Assembly: GCA_022478985.1 (NCBI GenBank)
Contig: JAKSZP010009269.1
Location: forward strand, 124,001-188,000
DNA length: 64,000 bases
Origin: Massospora cicadina
Lineage: Eukaryota > Entomophthoromycota > Entomophthoromycetes > Entomophthorales > Entomophthoraceae
Direction of reading: 5' to 3'
Shown here: positions 1-11,740 of the stretch, in pieces
How the letters are laid out: each line of letters opens with the position of its first letter
Numbering within the stretch: position 1 is the stretch's first letter
Made by a program: the position numbers and the translations under genes
Notes under the pieces: generated by a model
What the model was told of the DNA's origin: nothing
Seen by the model: the letters and a program-made list of their open reading frames with translations, nothing else
Databases searched by the model: none

Positions 1-720
1 ATATGGGGAAATCAAATTCTTTGAGATGCAGTGCTTTACGCTCATGCCAGACCTGTGCACGGGCAAAGCCATTGCTGTTCTCACTTTATCCGTGGGGATA
101 GCAGAAGATTTTAACTCAAATCCCACATATCGCTTATATCAATATCAATGGGCAAGACTCCCACCCATTCAGGGTCACCGTGATAGAACGCCTCCTATCT
201 TCACTTTCTGTCGCGCTTTTGGCCACAAGGCCAATACCTGCCCCACCAAGGAGGGCATTACTAAAACTGAAATACTCTCAGATGCAATGTGTGGTGCAGA
301 TGCCCACTATGAACCAGCACTAGACACTGACGCAGCCTTCCCATGGGGAGCGCAGGGATGCTACATTCAAGTAAAACCTGTGTCCCCACAGGAGCGTAAG
401 AAGGCTAATATGGCCTGCAAGGCAGCAGATAAAGAGGCGGCCAAGACATCATCTGCGATCCCACCAGCCCAGCTCTAGGAGGAGATCAAGACATTCACAA
501 CGGAAGCATCTCATGAATTCTTTCACCAATCAGATTGAGACGCCCAAGCCATTTGGGCCACCCAAGCTGAAAACCTGATGGGTGAGTCAGTTTCACCCGG
601 CCAATGCGCCCAAGCATTGATTGGGACCAAGTAGCTCACCAATATTCCTGCCAAAGTTCCATATTCATGCGATGGTGCACTGCAAATGCACACAATGACT
701 AAATTTGTCTAACAGGGGGA
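1..720 (+). pseudogene. LINE-A ORF1 remnant (nucleic-acid-binding protein with CCHC knuckle)
   Basis: The open stretch 26-478 matches LINE-B ORF1. It contains a zinc knuckle near 207-242 in which the CX2CX4HX4C pattern is reduced to FCRAFGHKANTC: the first Cys is replaced by Phe/Thr context, while the spacing C-x4-H-x4-C is kept. A Lys/Ala-rich stretch follows (EAAK-type). The matching region continues with stops to about 720, through a Ser/Asp-rich segment that aligns with the end of LINE-B ORF1. ORF1 proteins of this type coat the LINE RNA in a ribonucleoprotein. The product here would be truncated by the TAG after residue 150. Confidence 0.8.
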
Positions 721-875
721 AAAATCAGAAGGCAAAAGCCAAAGTGAACCCCACAGCTAAAGCTTCCCATACTGAACCATAATCTGTTGCACAGAATACC
801 CATGCTGCCATAAAGTGACATGATGAAAAAGAGAAGGCTGAAGGGCTTGGGTGCCCTTCCCCTCGCACCTAAGGT

Positions 876-1565
876 GTGATGGTGGGAGCCTTTACTTTGG
901 GGACGTTGAACATCGCTGGACTCAAGGCCTCACCATCCCGGGCTAGGAAACTGAGTTTTTTTTACAAAATAATTTACCCATGGACATCCTGGCCATTCAG
1001 GAAACCCACTGTCCGCGCGGTGCTGAGGAATCATGGGCAGCCATGCTCCTCCTTTCCCTTTCCTTTTGGTCTATGCACTGTGGGGTGATTGTTCAAGTGA
1101 ACCATAGTTTTAAATTTATTTCATCAAAATTGTACCTAAACGGCTTCATCCTTGTAGTCACCTTTTTGTGGGATGATGAAGTGCACACTGTCATTAACAT
1201 TTACACCCCAACCAGTGCACAAGATCGTCAGAAATTCTTCTCAGCCATCAATTCCCTTCCACTACCCTCTGACCCATTTGTTGTTGGTGACATGAACTGC
1301 TGGATGAACCCAACCACAGACCGCTGGCCCTCATCGCCTACACCCCCACAGGGACATGTTGAACTTCGCGTTCTCAAAGCCACCTAGGGTTGTTCGATTC
1401 TTTGCTGCATCATTCACCACTACTTACTGCTATGTTGCGCCCCCACGTTCACAATGGCCAGCTAAGGTCCATGACCCGCATTGACCTTATTTCTCGCGCC
1501 ATTGAAATTTTAATCCCAAATTTACCACTTCACCACGACAAAAATCAATTTCTCTGACCGCAGGA
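876..1565 (+). pseudogene. LINE-A ORF2 N-terminus: apurinic/apyrimidinic-type endonuclease remnant
   Basis: The AP-endonuclease blocks are visible in order but spread over two frames. TLNIAGL is the N-terminal Asn block. DILAIQETHC near 980-1010 holds the catalytic Glu block. VNIYTP is near 1195-1213, followed by VVGDMNCW near 1282-1305, which is the GDxN block with Asp and Asn intact. A MTRIDLI block lies near 1470-1491. The final SDH block is degraded around 1550. The domain nicks target DNA to prime reverse transcription. A frameshift between the first two blocks and a TAG at 1385 inactivate it. Confidence 0.82.
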
Positions 1566-1799
1566 TGGTATCAGTTTCCTTCTGCTTGTCCAATCCAGCG
1601 GTGCAGGCGCTGAAGTGGTGCAAACTCCACCCCACTGAGATCGCATCACCAAAATTTTCCTCGTGGGTGGAAACCGTGACCTCAGCTCCAGAGTTTATTA
1701 CACCATTATGTGCAGACCCAATTTCCACCTAGTCTACCTTCAAGACAAACACAATCCGCCAGGCTCACCACCTCTCCTCCCATCACTCATGGGCTTCCT

Positions 1800-4360
1800 C
1801 AGCAATCATTTTGCGTACACTGAAAGAAGTGGACCATCTGGAGTCTAATGCCCCCACTGCAGGCTACAGCCCAGCTTGGGGTTGCAAATGGGTGGAAGTG
1901 TCCGCCCACCTCAACGCATTGGCAAGACAACACAAACATTGGGTTTGTGTTCAGTATAAAGCAAAGCATATAACAGCGGGTGATACGTGTTCCACTTATT
2001 TTTTTTGAAAATTCTTTGCACTGCGCCAGAGTTTGGACTTCACACAGGTGCAAAGGACAGAACACTCCATAACGGATATGCCAGCTGAAGTGGCGATCAA
2101 AATACAAAATTATTACTCCAAATTGTATCAATCTGATCCAATTCCGCCAGCTGAAATGGTAAATTTTCTCAAAAGTGCACACATCCGCACAATTTACTGA
2201 TTCCAGGAGTTGATGAATTTGATTTCTCAGGATGAACTCTAGTTCACCATTTGCGGTGCACCGTACAGGAAATGCCTAGGTCCAGACGGCATCCCTTATG
2301 AGTTCTATAAGAAGTATTTCAAAGAAATCTTCTCCTTACTGCTTGCCTCTATGAACCAATGACTTATGGAAATGCGCCTCCTTCCTGGAGGGCAAGAGGC
2401 CTTTACAATTACGTTGTACAAGAAAGGGATAAGATGGACTTGGCCAACTGGCGGCTCATTTCACTCACTAACATAGACACAAAATTTTTTACTAAAATCA
2501 TGGCTAACCATATAGGGGTTGTTGGTTCTGCTCTCATTTCCCTCAAACAATTTGGTTTCATCCCCAAAAGGTCGATTTGGGACAATATACACACTGTAGC
2601 CAACGTCTGTCAATCCACGGCTTCTGGTGCACTTGAGTCTTTAGACCAGCAGAAGGCCTATGATAGAGTCAACTGGGATTACCTCAGAGCCTGCCTCCAC
2701 AAGTTTGCCTCCCCTTTTTCTTCATTAATTGGGTGATGTTGCTCACGGAATCCACCACAATGGCTGTACGCGACCCTGGCCTCCTCACGGATATAGTCCG
2801 CCCTCAAAGGGGCCTACGCCAAGGGGACTCTTTTAGCCCACTCTTGTATAACTTCAGCCTTGACCCACTTCTTCGAAATGTGAATGCCCGCCTTACTGGC
2901 GTCTATGTGCAAGGCCAAGCACCAGTCAAGATGTTGTCATTTGCTCTTTGATTGTGTGGTTGGGGTGTCTAACAATCATGATGCACGCGCGCTTGAAGAT
3001 ACTATCCAGGTTTACTCCAGGGTAAGTAATGCTGCACTTAACGCATCCAAAACTAGAATTGTTCTCCTTGATTGGTATCAAGCCACTGGGCCCCAGCGCC
3101 CCATCTTCTTCATGCTTCATCAACTTGCTCACGGGATCACTTGCCCTGCCCACCCCACACCGCCCCGCTTGTGCTCCCTATTGTGCCAAGCCCCACAGTT
3201 GGCCCTGTTCGCCATTTGGGAGTGTGGCTGGAGGCGGGAGGGTACACCTCAACGGTGTTGGAAAACCTTATCCTAGACAACGTTACAAAATGCATTTCTT
3301 CTCTCAAAGCCGCCAAACCTCCCTTGCAGGCAGGATTGTGCTAGCCAGCTCTATGCTCCTCTCTAAAGTTTGGTTTGGGGCCCACGCTATCGCTTTTTCC
3401 CCTTGTTTCTTCAAGTCATTATACGCCCTTCTACAAGGGTGGCTTTTGGTTAGGTCGCCCACCACCGGTGCGCCTGGATGTCATGTTTGGCCCTCGCCAT
3501 TGTAGTGGTATGGGCCTACTAAACTTTGAGGCCCATGATGCCAAAATCCTTGGCACCTGGATCGCCGCCATCACCAACCATATGATCTCAGCCCAGCACT
3601 GGTCCTGCGCAGCCTGCTCCAACTTCTCCCGCACCCTGGGCCTCAGCAATTTAACCCACCCCCACTCTCTGTTAAGATACCTTGCCTCACATCCTTCTGC
3701 CGTGGGCCCAAGTGTGACGTCGCCCCACAACAAAAGGATCCTCCTCTCCATACGGAGCACTGAGTGGAGAATTTGCATCTGTGAGCAAACTGCCCAGAGG
3801 GGGCGTAACTCTCCTTGGTTCACCCAGGAAGTACAAGGACTACCCATTCTGATCGGAGTGATACCCATGAGATCCCCTACCATAGCCAGGGTGGACTACC
3901 TGGACATGATGGACATCCCCTACTCCCTTGATACCCAGAAAGCCATTTGGAAGTACGCCCACCACCCTCTCCTGCAGCCACATATTTGTTCCCATGTGTG
4001 GCGCTGCCTGAGATGGGTTTACCATACTGCTGAGCGCTCTAACATCTTGCACTCATCCTGCATCATTTGTGGACAGTATGGAACGCTGGTCACCGCCTGG
4101 AAGAGTGTCCTCCCTCAAAAACGATATGGCGTGAGGTGAAACGTCTACTTCGCCAGGATCAGACACAGCCCTTCAGCCTGTCTAAGAACATGCTTGCTTT
4201 ATCCATGGTTTACCCTCTTCCACCTTCCATCTGGGCTTTGGTAGTTGCAATCTATATGTGGACTATACACACGATTGTCCTAGATGCTATCTCAGGCTAC
4301 ACTCCCACCCTCCAGGAAGCTATACGCCGTTTCCAATCACACCTTGTAGACCACTTTTAA
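1800..4360 (+). pseudogene. LINE-A ORF2: reverse transcriptase and C-terminal domain remnant
   Basis: Fragments in alternating frames match LINE-B ORF2. CPGPDGIPYEFYK-like coding is near 2272-2313. An ANWRLISLTN block is at 2442-2471. QQKAYDRVNWDYL (RT motif A region, Asp present) is near 2648-2686. RGLRQGDSFSPLLYNFSLD is near 2808-2864. The FADD catalytic box expected near 2938-2950 is destroyed: the frame reads Phe-Ala-Leu-stop. The C-terminal part 3375-4139 is fairly open (254 residues) and leads into a C-x2-C zinc motif near 4060. The end (4258-4360) aligns with the LINE-B C-terminus. There is no RNase H domain that I can see. Confidence 0.85.
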
Positions 4361-4690
4361 GCGTGGATGTTTGGGTACCTCCCATTCCATCGTCACCAGA
4401 TGGTCACATCCTGGTTCCCAGTTTGGTTCATCACTTCAGACCCCTTCCTACATACGTGCTCAATAGTGGCGCAAGCCCCTGCCCATGTAGCCCCCCTTCC
4501 TTCTCTTGGCGTTCCCGCTGGCAACAGAAGATACCGTCTGCTTCTCTCAGGTGCCCTCCTCTTGATGAAGTTAATTTCGTTGTTTAGTGTATTATTGTAA
4601 GTGTCTGTCCCCTGGTCAGCCTTCTCCAAATAAAATTAAAATATATTTGTAGATGAGATGACCACTGATAAGCTTAGGAAGGGACTAAAT

Positions 4691-5060
4691 CTATTGAATC
4701 AAATAAAAATCACCAACCACCAGCCAAAACTAAATTAACCTATCAATTGCGCTAGAAGTCACCAACCACATGGCATAAACTAATAAAATCTATCAAATCA
4801 ACTAAAAACTGCCAACCACTTGGCCTAAAATATCAAATCCTTCAAATCATTTAAGCCAATAAATACTCAGCAAAAACCTAAATGAACCTATCAAACTAAC
4901 TAAACTCACCAACACTCAGCCAACCCAATTAAATCTATCAAATCAAATTAAAAGCCACCAACTACTTGTCCTAAACCAATTAAACCTAAAAAACCTACCA
5001 AAAGCATCATCCTCTTGGCTAAAACCAATTGAACCTATTAAATCAACTAATCTTAATTAC
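4691..5060 (+). repeat. ~49-bp degenerate tandem repeat, about 7.5 units
   Basis: Units of 47-51 bp start at about 4691, 4741, 4791, 4841, 4889, 4936, 4987 and 5036 (last partial). Each begins with a form of TATCAAATCAACTAAA, continues with CACCAACCACTTGGCC, and ends with AAACCAATTAAACC. The units differ by roughly a quarter of positions. The array starts about 35 bases after the A-rich tail of LINE-A. A related single unit appears near 6053-6105. Confidence 0.75.
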
Positions 5061-6330
5061 CCCAAGCTATACTTAATTTTATTTTTTATTCAAGGTGGGC
5101 TAACCTGAGGACAATAACACACTGACTAATATAAACCAAATTGATGGGAAAGGATGAAATTTCAGTAAACATCCACATGCAGAGTTCTGTTAGGCCAGGA
5201 ACTCCCTGGGCTGCCTTACTATCTGCTATATCAGTATGGGCTTTGGTGCGCAACACAAACATAGTTATAAAGCATCACCTGCCCAAATTTCATTTACTGG
5301 GATTAAACTTGGGAGGCAGTGGCCATTAAGTCCCTACTCTGCCACTAGGTAACCCATTTATTTAGCTGAAGATATCAACCTTATCAGGATTCTGGCTTGC
5401 ATTGAATATCTTATCAAAATGGATGGCAGGATTTGATCCTGAGTTATAAATTGGATTTTAATTTTTATTGGGTATAATCCCTAATTAACTATACCTAAAC
5501 CTCCCCATATTGAGGACTGAACCCATCAGAAAAGGCAATCAAACATTGTGTTAAAATGACTTGACCAAAATATTGCAGAATCCCCAAAATAACAGATATG
5601 TATAGATCTTGGCTTGTATATGTTTGATAACTACCCAAAGAATACTGGCGCTCAAATCCTTACTTATTATTAATTTTATTCTTATTATTGTATTGATAAA
5701 CTAAGCTGACAGTTTCCTCTAGGATAGGCATCCATTGCCTAGTAAAGTACTTATCTCCCTACTTCTAATATCCTACTGATGCCTATTATGAATTCCCTCT
5801 ATTTCTCACTTTTAGCTTCTTAGCATTAAAAATAGTGTGAGGCTATCTTCTATTAAAATTTCTTTTTGACAGATCAACTTTTCCACATCTAGATAGTGAC
5901 AACCTTACTTGGATACTCACCCTGAAGTTTTTCCCTTGGTTGAAGACTTAAGTTATTATAGTAAACCTTTTTATATACATCGCTCAGCTCTTCTGGAACC
6001 CTGGCCTATTTCTCAAAGGACGAGTGGCTTAACAACCCTTATGTTCTGAAAAACCTATCAAATTTGCCATATCACTATCACTTAGCCAAGGCCATTGAGC
6101 CATTAAAATTACCCAAGTAAATACTTAACTACTTGACAAACCCAATTTTTAGAACTCCATATCCTTTATTTAATATTTAAAACGGGATACCATTATGAGA
6201 GGGGGGGAGAATGGTATATCATCTGAGTGAAAAAGGCTAGGTGGGGATGACGCTATGCTTGTAGCATTGTTGACCATTACAGATTAGCAATCACCTGCAC
6301 TAACTATGGTTCCATAACCATTGGGCTTAC
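5061..6330. other. Non-coding AT-rich stretch; left copy of diverged repeat R from ~5440
   Basis: I see no convincing gene. From about 5440 the sequence aligns loosely with 13240-14200. Shared blocks are TGCAGAATCCCCAA (5575 and 13435), GGAACCCTGGCC/TTTCCTGGCC (5995 and 13700) and CACAGATTAG / TTACAGATTAG (14138 and 6278). A G-rich tract GAGAGGGGGGGAGAATGG at 6197-6214 resembles a polypurine tract, but no LTR pair is attached to it. The R similarity is weak, perhaps two-thirds identical by eye. Confidence 0.4.
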
Positions 6331-7616
6331 TGTAAGTCTGGGGAGCATCCCAGCGCCTTGACCATGAGGAGTTCCATTTTCGCACAAAAAAGGGTCTGAA
6401 AAAAGCGGCTGTCCCCCTTGTCACCCATGGCGATCTCGCCCACATGGTGGATGAATGGTGGGTGATGGCCTACCCTTTGAGGGTCTATCCGTCCCCACCC
6501 TATTTAACCATAAGTGAGCTTATTAAGAAAATAAGGGAAGTGTGTGCTGTGGTCACAGGGAAAAGGGGACACCAGCTAAATGGTAATGGAGAGCACATCA
6601 TTCCAGCGCTGATGTCAGGGCCTACTAAAAGGGCTAAGTAGATTGAGCAATAAGGGGGACCAACTCAATGGTGATTTCAGGTTGCACCAATAAGGCGAAA
6701 AATTTAAATAATTTGGGGATCAAACCATCGAAATCGAATTTGGGAAATCTAATTGATACCCAGTGGGATAGGGACCCCATGCCCTGGCCATGGGTGTTTT
6801 TAATTAACTGCCAAACAAAGTGATGCTGAGCCAAGAAATAGCGCTGTTGGAGGGACAGTTTAGTGGCGAAACTTTAGCAGGAGTCAAATGTCCAGCGGAA
6901 GGCTAATTTGGCATCAAATTTATCGTGAGATTTTGTTCTGCTAAGGTTGGTTGGGTTCATAACTCCTTTGTTCATGCATTTTCACCTATTCCCCAAGCCC
7001 TAGGCCTTAAGGCAACCGTCTCTTACTGGTACAGTTGTCAGTCAATTCTTAACCTTTAGTTTTCCAAAAAACTACTCTTTCCCAACCAGAAATTTACTTT
7101 TATATGATTTTCTAGAATTTGCCACCTCAGCAACCCCAAACCATGTTTCTTGGGTTGCGTCATGATTAAGCCCTAGTGGCCATTCTGACAACGCTGCTCC
7201 CCACCTTTGTTTATTGGGATATCACATGCGCGACCTATTAGAAATATTCCTACTTAACAGCACTTTTTGGCGGAAAGATGTGCCAATGATGTTGGGGATC
7301 TTATCTCCCCATTGGTCAAGTTTTATGACAAGCCACCCAATCTATCACCAGTGGCCCTGCGGCAAATCCTGGCCCCACTGTTTTGCCTAATGATTCCCCC
7401 ATTCCAAACTCCTCAGGGCCCTCAGGGGCCATTAATTGGTTGTTTTTTTAGGTTTATGGTTATGGTGGCAACCAACCCAGCATCCTCTGTTTGCTTCCCC
7501 CACCTATTTAGCAAGTCACTCAGAAGGCAATGCCCTTGGTATTCTGGTTTGTCTTCTGGTTGTTCACGCACCCCAACTTGCAGGTTAGTCTTAATTTATC
7601 TGCCAGTTCCATGAAA
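6331..7616 (+). repeat. LTR 'D' of the TGTAAGTC Ty3/gypsy family, probably solo
   Basis: It begins TGTAAGTCTGGGGAGC and ends in CCATGAAAA (mutated from CATGACA). The same boundaries and internal blocks occur in the LTRs of elements A, B and E. Shared blocks include CCCCCTTGTCACCCATGGCGATCTCGCC-type sequence near 6414-6440 and a CCCTTGGTATTCTGG block near 7530. No pol sequence is attached on either side, and repeat R seems to continue across it, which favours a solo LTR. Flanking pentamers CTTAC (6326-6330) and ATTAA (7617-7621) match at only 3 of 5 positions. A 65-residue open stretch (6444-6641) is the pol-tail coding trace described for this family. Confidence 0.72.
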
Positions 7617-7797
7617 ATTAAATGTCTTAAGATCTTGAGTCACTTGGATGACTTGTCACATTGGATGTTTGATCTAGTAAGTGGCGAGTTATATACCTCT
7701 TTTAACACCCTGGGATTAGGCATGAGAACTTTTAGTCTAGACAATATGATCCAAGAGAACACAGATAATTTTCATACCAAACCTTTGTGATGGGGTG

Positions 7798-8625
7798 TGT
7801 GGAATCCATCAATGGATGCCACAAATAATATTTTAAGATAAGATTTTTTTGATAAAAAGTATAAAATAATACTTATCATGGTTTTTTATGTTTTTATTAA
7901 ACAGGCAGGGAAAAACCAGAAAAGGTCTCTTTGTTGATACTAGCTTTTCCTATTTAAATTAGTTCAAATTATGAGACCATCGACATTCAAGGCAAAAGAA
8001 TGCAAAGCTCAGTCTTCCAAATTAGGGAATATAGGCCTTTGGCCTATATGATTGAAGATAAAAAATTTTTAGAGGTAAAACCAACCCATGCAGTAACGAT
8101 TTGATGAATTGTATCCAATCACCAGTGAGTAAAATCTTTTCACCTCAGTGGTGGTCTAACTTGGATGGTAATGATTGAGTATTTCAGTGGTAGTTGGACT
8201 CAGATGGTAATGATTGGCTAATGTTTGCCCTATCATCCTCGAGTAAAATCTTTTCACCTCAGCAGTGGTTAGACTCGGATGCTAATGATTGGTTAACTTG
8301 CACCCAATCATTGATGGGTAACATCCTCTTGCCTTGCAGAGGTTCCGATCCATGCAATAGTATACTCCTCATATTTGACCAAGGAGTTGGAGTATTTCTA
8401 TTATAATTATTACCATTTTAAGCCGATTTTTATGATAAATCATATTATTCAGTTAGGATTCCACCAAAAATCCATTAGGGTTTTTTCATTGTGGGTACTC
8501 ATATCATTGATATCCACATTATTATTTAGAATGGGGCAGGTGATGGGCCAATCATAAGAGCAGAATTGGGAACACTAATACCTCCAACATTCTTTTCCTT
8601 AGATCAGAAAGGAGAATGTCCGACA
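7798..8625 (-). repeat. Element C 3' LTR
   Basis: This is an 828-bp copy, readily aligned with 11714-12580 from TGTGGAATCC to AATGTCCGACA (plus-strand orientation). Several short indels and many point differences separate the two, including a ~20-base difference around 8170 versus 12095. Confidence 0.88.
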
Positions 8626-9545
8626 TTGCCCCCCTCAAGAATGTTGGTAGGGGTGTTGCAGTTATGGTAGGGTGGTACCTTTTCATCCACTTGAGAGGTA
8701 GAAAGGGGGATGCGGAGCTTATTGGCAACCTGCCCTTTTTTTGTCGCGGGTTTTTTGGGGTTAGTGTACATGCAGGAGGACTCCTTCTTGCTGGGTCCGT
8801 TATTGGCTAGAACTAAGGGTACTTTGTAATCTAGCAACGATAAGATCCCTTGCTTCATATTGATAATGCCATCATATTTGATCATGAACTGCATGCCTAT
8901 AAGCATTTCATAATCGTTATTTTCTAGAGCCATGGCAGGGGCTGATAAGATAAGCTTCCCAATATGAATGGGAAGGGATGAGTAAGCACCCAGTGCGCGG
9001 GTGTTGTTTGGACCAGCGGTTCCATAGTTTTGGTGGTAAACCAAGTCAGGTGCAAGCTTGAGCTTTTTAATCAGCTTGGAAGAGATTACGTTTACTGGGG
9101 AGCCTGTGTCTAGAATGGCCATCACCCGAACTTTTTGGATCAACACTTCAATCTTTGTAAGTATTCCTCCAAAAGGGGGCGATAGGGATAAGACCTCCTT
9201 GAGATGGAGATTGGAGGTTAGTTTACATGCGGTCTTGGGGTAATGCTTTTGAATGGTTTGCATGGTATGGCTATGCTGGATAGGCCGAATGAGGTGAGAC
9301 AGCACCTCATCTGCATTGCTGGCAGTATTGATGACAATTGGCTCCCATAAAATTTTGCAGAGATAGGTCTCTTTTTGTATGGTGGCCTCATCTACTCCTC
9401 CAGCATTCAAGCGATTGGGGACTTCCACTTCAGCAGGTGCCCCTACAACATAATAGCCAACCTCATCCTTATTCTCCCCAGAATCATCCCTTGGGGTGTT
9501 TGTAACGCGAGGTGGTGGCATAAGTTGGTTAAATGAGTTAGGCAC
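8604..9545 (-). CDS. Element C retroviral-type aspartic protease region
   Basis: This is an open frame of 313 residues, shifted relative to gag after the zinc knuckle. The active-site block VMAILDTGSPVNVIS (catalytic Asp-Thr-Gly intact) is near 9127-9083. A flap region and the hydrophobic MLIGMQFMIKYDG segment follow near 8908-8869, as in pepsin-like retroelement proteases. The ~130 residues before it have no recognised domain. The frame stops at 8604, inside the 3' LTR, so no RT follows. The start Met is uncertain; in the live element protease was probably made as a Gag-Pro fusion by frameshift or readthrough. Confidence 0.85.
   Translation of the reverse strand: MPNSFNQLMPPPRVTNTPRDDSGENKDEVGYYVVGAPAEVEVPNRLNAGGVDEATIQKETYLCKILWEPIVINTASNADEVLSHLIRPIQHSHTMQTIQKHYPKTACKLTSNLHLKEVLSLSPPFGGILTKIEVLIQKVRVMAILDTGSPVNVISSKLIKKLKLAPDLVYHQNYGTAGPNNTRALGAYSSLPIHIGKLILSAPAMALENNDYEMLIGMQFMIKYDGIINMKQGILSLLDYKVPLVLANNGPSKKESSCMYTNPKKPATKKGQVANKLRIPLSTSQVDEKVPPYHNCNTPTNILEGGNVGHSPF
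8626..8638 (-). promoter_or_regulatory. Element C polypurine tract
   Basis: Element-sense TTGAGGGGGGCAA lies directly against the 3' LTR start TGTCGG. It is the expected plus-strand priming site. Confidence 0.75.
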
Positions 9546-9559
9546 ATGAGATTTGTCAG

Positions 9560-11740
9560 CAATAGGTGTGCCTTTCCCTACGCTGACATTTCTTTTCCCT
9601 GCTCCTGTTTCTCGGCGTCAGCTTTCTTTTTCCAGCATAAAGCTTCCATGTGGCTGACTTTGTCACAGTATTCACACTGAGGGCGTTCAGGACGTTTTGG
9701 TTTGGGGTTTTGCTCTTTAGGATCCATTATCTGAAGGGGCTCCTTCTTGTCTTCAATAGCTAGGGCTCAAGGCGTAAGCTTTGAATCCTCGATGGCTAAA
9801 ACGCGAGGTCAAGATACTGCTCCACGTGGAATTTCGGGCTTGTGGAAATCAGCGACATCTATTAACAGCTCCTTGATGTCTTAGACGGTATGGAAATAGC
9901 GTTTAACGGAGGTGATATGCATTGCTAGTGATGGGTAGGAAGCCACTCCAGTCAAAGCGGCGGCTATAGCATCATCCAAAGTCAACATTTTTGAGGTTAA
10001 CAGCGTCTGTGCCTCCATATAGAATTGCTCCGCAAAAGCAGCCACTGACTCTCCTTTTCGAATACTCATACACATGAAGGCTTGCTTTTTCATGCTTAAA
10101 GCTTGTTTGGAGCTGAATGTGTTTATGAGAGCCTCTTTAACCTCGGACCAGGTGCTAAGAGCGTCCATATGTGGGACCATCACCTCTTGTGCCATGTGGC
10201 CCAAACAGGATAGGATATGTTTGGCCTTCTGATGATCAGTTGCCCCTTCCATGACTGCTTCATAGACGTATAAAAACGAAGCAATGCTACCCTCACCGGA
10301 GATAGACTTATCTTTGAACGTTGGTTTGAATGAACTAGATTCACCCCCAGTCAGGGTATGAATAGCTGGAGCTTCTGTTATTGGGGTTTCAGAACGGTAG
10401 CTCAACTGATCAAAGGTCCGTGAAAGGCGTTCAAACTGATTTTGCGTGGCTTCGAGCTGGGTTTCCATTTTAGAGAGGGCTTCTAGAGGCCCATATTCGC
10501 AAAGTCTTAATTGAGCTTCAATCCCTGATTTATAAGTTTCAAAATCTTCCACTCAGTTTTCTATTGCAGAGACTTGAAAACGAAGTTGTGACACCATGGA
10601 GCTTAGGCTTAATTGAGCAGTTTCCACGGCTTTCACGCGGTTCTTCAGCTCTTCTTTCATTTGTCTACACCCTTCATCGTTATGAGGGTGTGAGCTTGGG
10701 CCTTGTGCTCCATCCTTGATCTGCTCATACTGTTGCTCGACCCACGTTAGTCAGCTGTATACTTCCTCTAACAGCTCAGGGCTTTCCAGAGAAGTTTTTA
10801 TTTCTTTTGCTTCAATTTCACATGCAGTCAGACGACGTGCCAAATATTTGGTATTTCCCAACGAAGCTTTGAGAGCTAGCTCCTTTCCTAGATGAACAAC
10901 CTTGGCCGCGAGGATGGCAGTGGTGCTAGATGGTTCAACCAATAGATGGCGTTTAAGCTCATCCACACGCGAAAAAGCCTGAATTAACTGTTGCTCCACC
11001 ACAGCCACACGCTGTTCATATTTCTCTTGAAGGGCGGAGTCATGAGCTGAAAGGTCATGACACGTTTGCTCATTTTGCTTTTCAAGTTCTTTAGCAAACT
11101 ACTCCAACAACAAGCGGGTGCTAGTGGAGGATGTGTTTATTTCATCCCAGAATTTCTTCATGGTTTCCTCAACATACTTTACAATCCCAGTGTCCATAAT
11201 AGTAAATTGGTCATGCAGCTGTTTGATGAAGTTGCGATTAGTTTCCACACCAGATTTAAATGCCCCAAAATGTTCGGAGGTCAGTTGATACAACTTTTCA
11301 TAGGCCAAATTCAGAGCTGCATAGATATCTAGGTGCCGATGAAGTTCTCCATGATGGCTGGCTAAGAGATGCATCATATGAACCAGAGCAGGGTGAGCAA
11401 ACAAGTGGACATAGGTGGTCATATTTAAAAGCTGACCATAGGTCTCTGGGAGGACACTAGTCTCATAGGGAAATAGGTGGCATTCCTCTACCAACGATGC
11501 TCATTAACGAGATTCAAGGTCGCCTGGGTTAAGGATGCCATGAGTGAGGTCTCTTACAGCTTCAGTGGCTGGCCAAGTAATGCGATGAGACTCAGGTATT
11601 AATATGGGCTCAACTTGTTCTTCTTCAAACATTAAGGCAGTAGGGCTATCCATTTTTGTTTTGATACTTATCAAAGTATTCAGGGGGCTCAAACCCTGTA
11701 GTGAGCACCAATTTGTGGAATCTGTCAATGGATGCCACAA
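9560..11740 (-). pseudogene. Element C gag (coiled-coil N-terminus, Gag core, CCHC knuckle)
   Basis: One reading frame can be followed from 11740 to about 9590 through internal stops near 11504, 11099, 10751, 10552, 9881, 9827 and 9770. The N-terminal part (11494-10751) is rich in Leu, Glu and Lys and looks helical or coiled. The Gag core lies at 10552-9881; it includes a TWSEVKEAL block and FAEQFYMEAQTLL, which recurs as FADQFY-EAQVL in element G. A single zinc knuckle CEYCDKVSHMEALC (CX2CX4HX4C, intact) is near 9690-9649. Gag would form the particle and bind element RNA. Most of the stops are TGA, TAA or TAG that could derive from CGA, CAA or CAG. Confidence 0.82.
11691..11710 (-). promoter_or_regulatory. 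Element C primer-binding site
   Basis: In element sense the LTR end CCACA is followed by AAT and then TGGTGCTCACTACAGGG. TGG pairs with the CCA end of a tRNA. The complementary strand reads like a T-arm plus acceptor end (CCCTGTAGTGAGCACCA). A mutated version of the same site follows the 5' LTR of element G. Confidence 0.75.

Larger units (their letters stand above)
1..4655 (+). mobile_element. LINE-A: degraded non-LTR retrotransposon, 5' end outside window
   Basis: The order ORF1 with zinc knuckle, AP-type endonuclease, reverse transcriptase, C-terminal CCHC region and A-rich 3' end is that of an L1/Tad-like LINE. Position 1 aligns with about 56281 of the second copy (LINE-B), so the first ~540 bases of ORF1 lie outside the window. 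Homology to LINE-B is continuous to about 4425. The remaining 3' UTR, absent from LINE-B, ends in a TAAAATTAAAATATAT tail near 4650. Every ORF is broken by several stops and frameshifts, so this copy is dead. No target-site duplication can be tested because the left end is missing. Confidence 0.9.

Noticed and set aside
3431..3883. Minus-strand open frame of 150 residues within LINE-A.
   Set aside because: It is the antisense shadow of ORF2; the equivalent antisense frame in LINE-B is broken and no domain is seen.
6197..6214. G-rich tract GAGAGGGGGGGAGAATGG read as a polypurine tract announcing a 3' LTR at 6213.
   Set aside because: No second copy of the sequence after it and no pol before it could be found; the LTR that follows starts only at 6331.
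10751..11494. Glu/Leu-rich frames that might be a coiled-coil host protein.
   Set aside because: They share one frame with the Gag core and lie between the LTRs of element C, directly after its primer-binding site.
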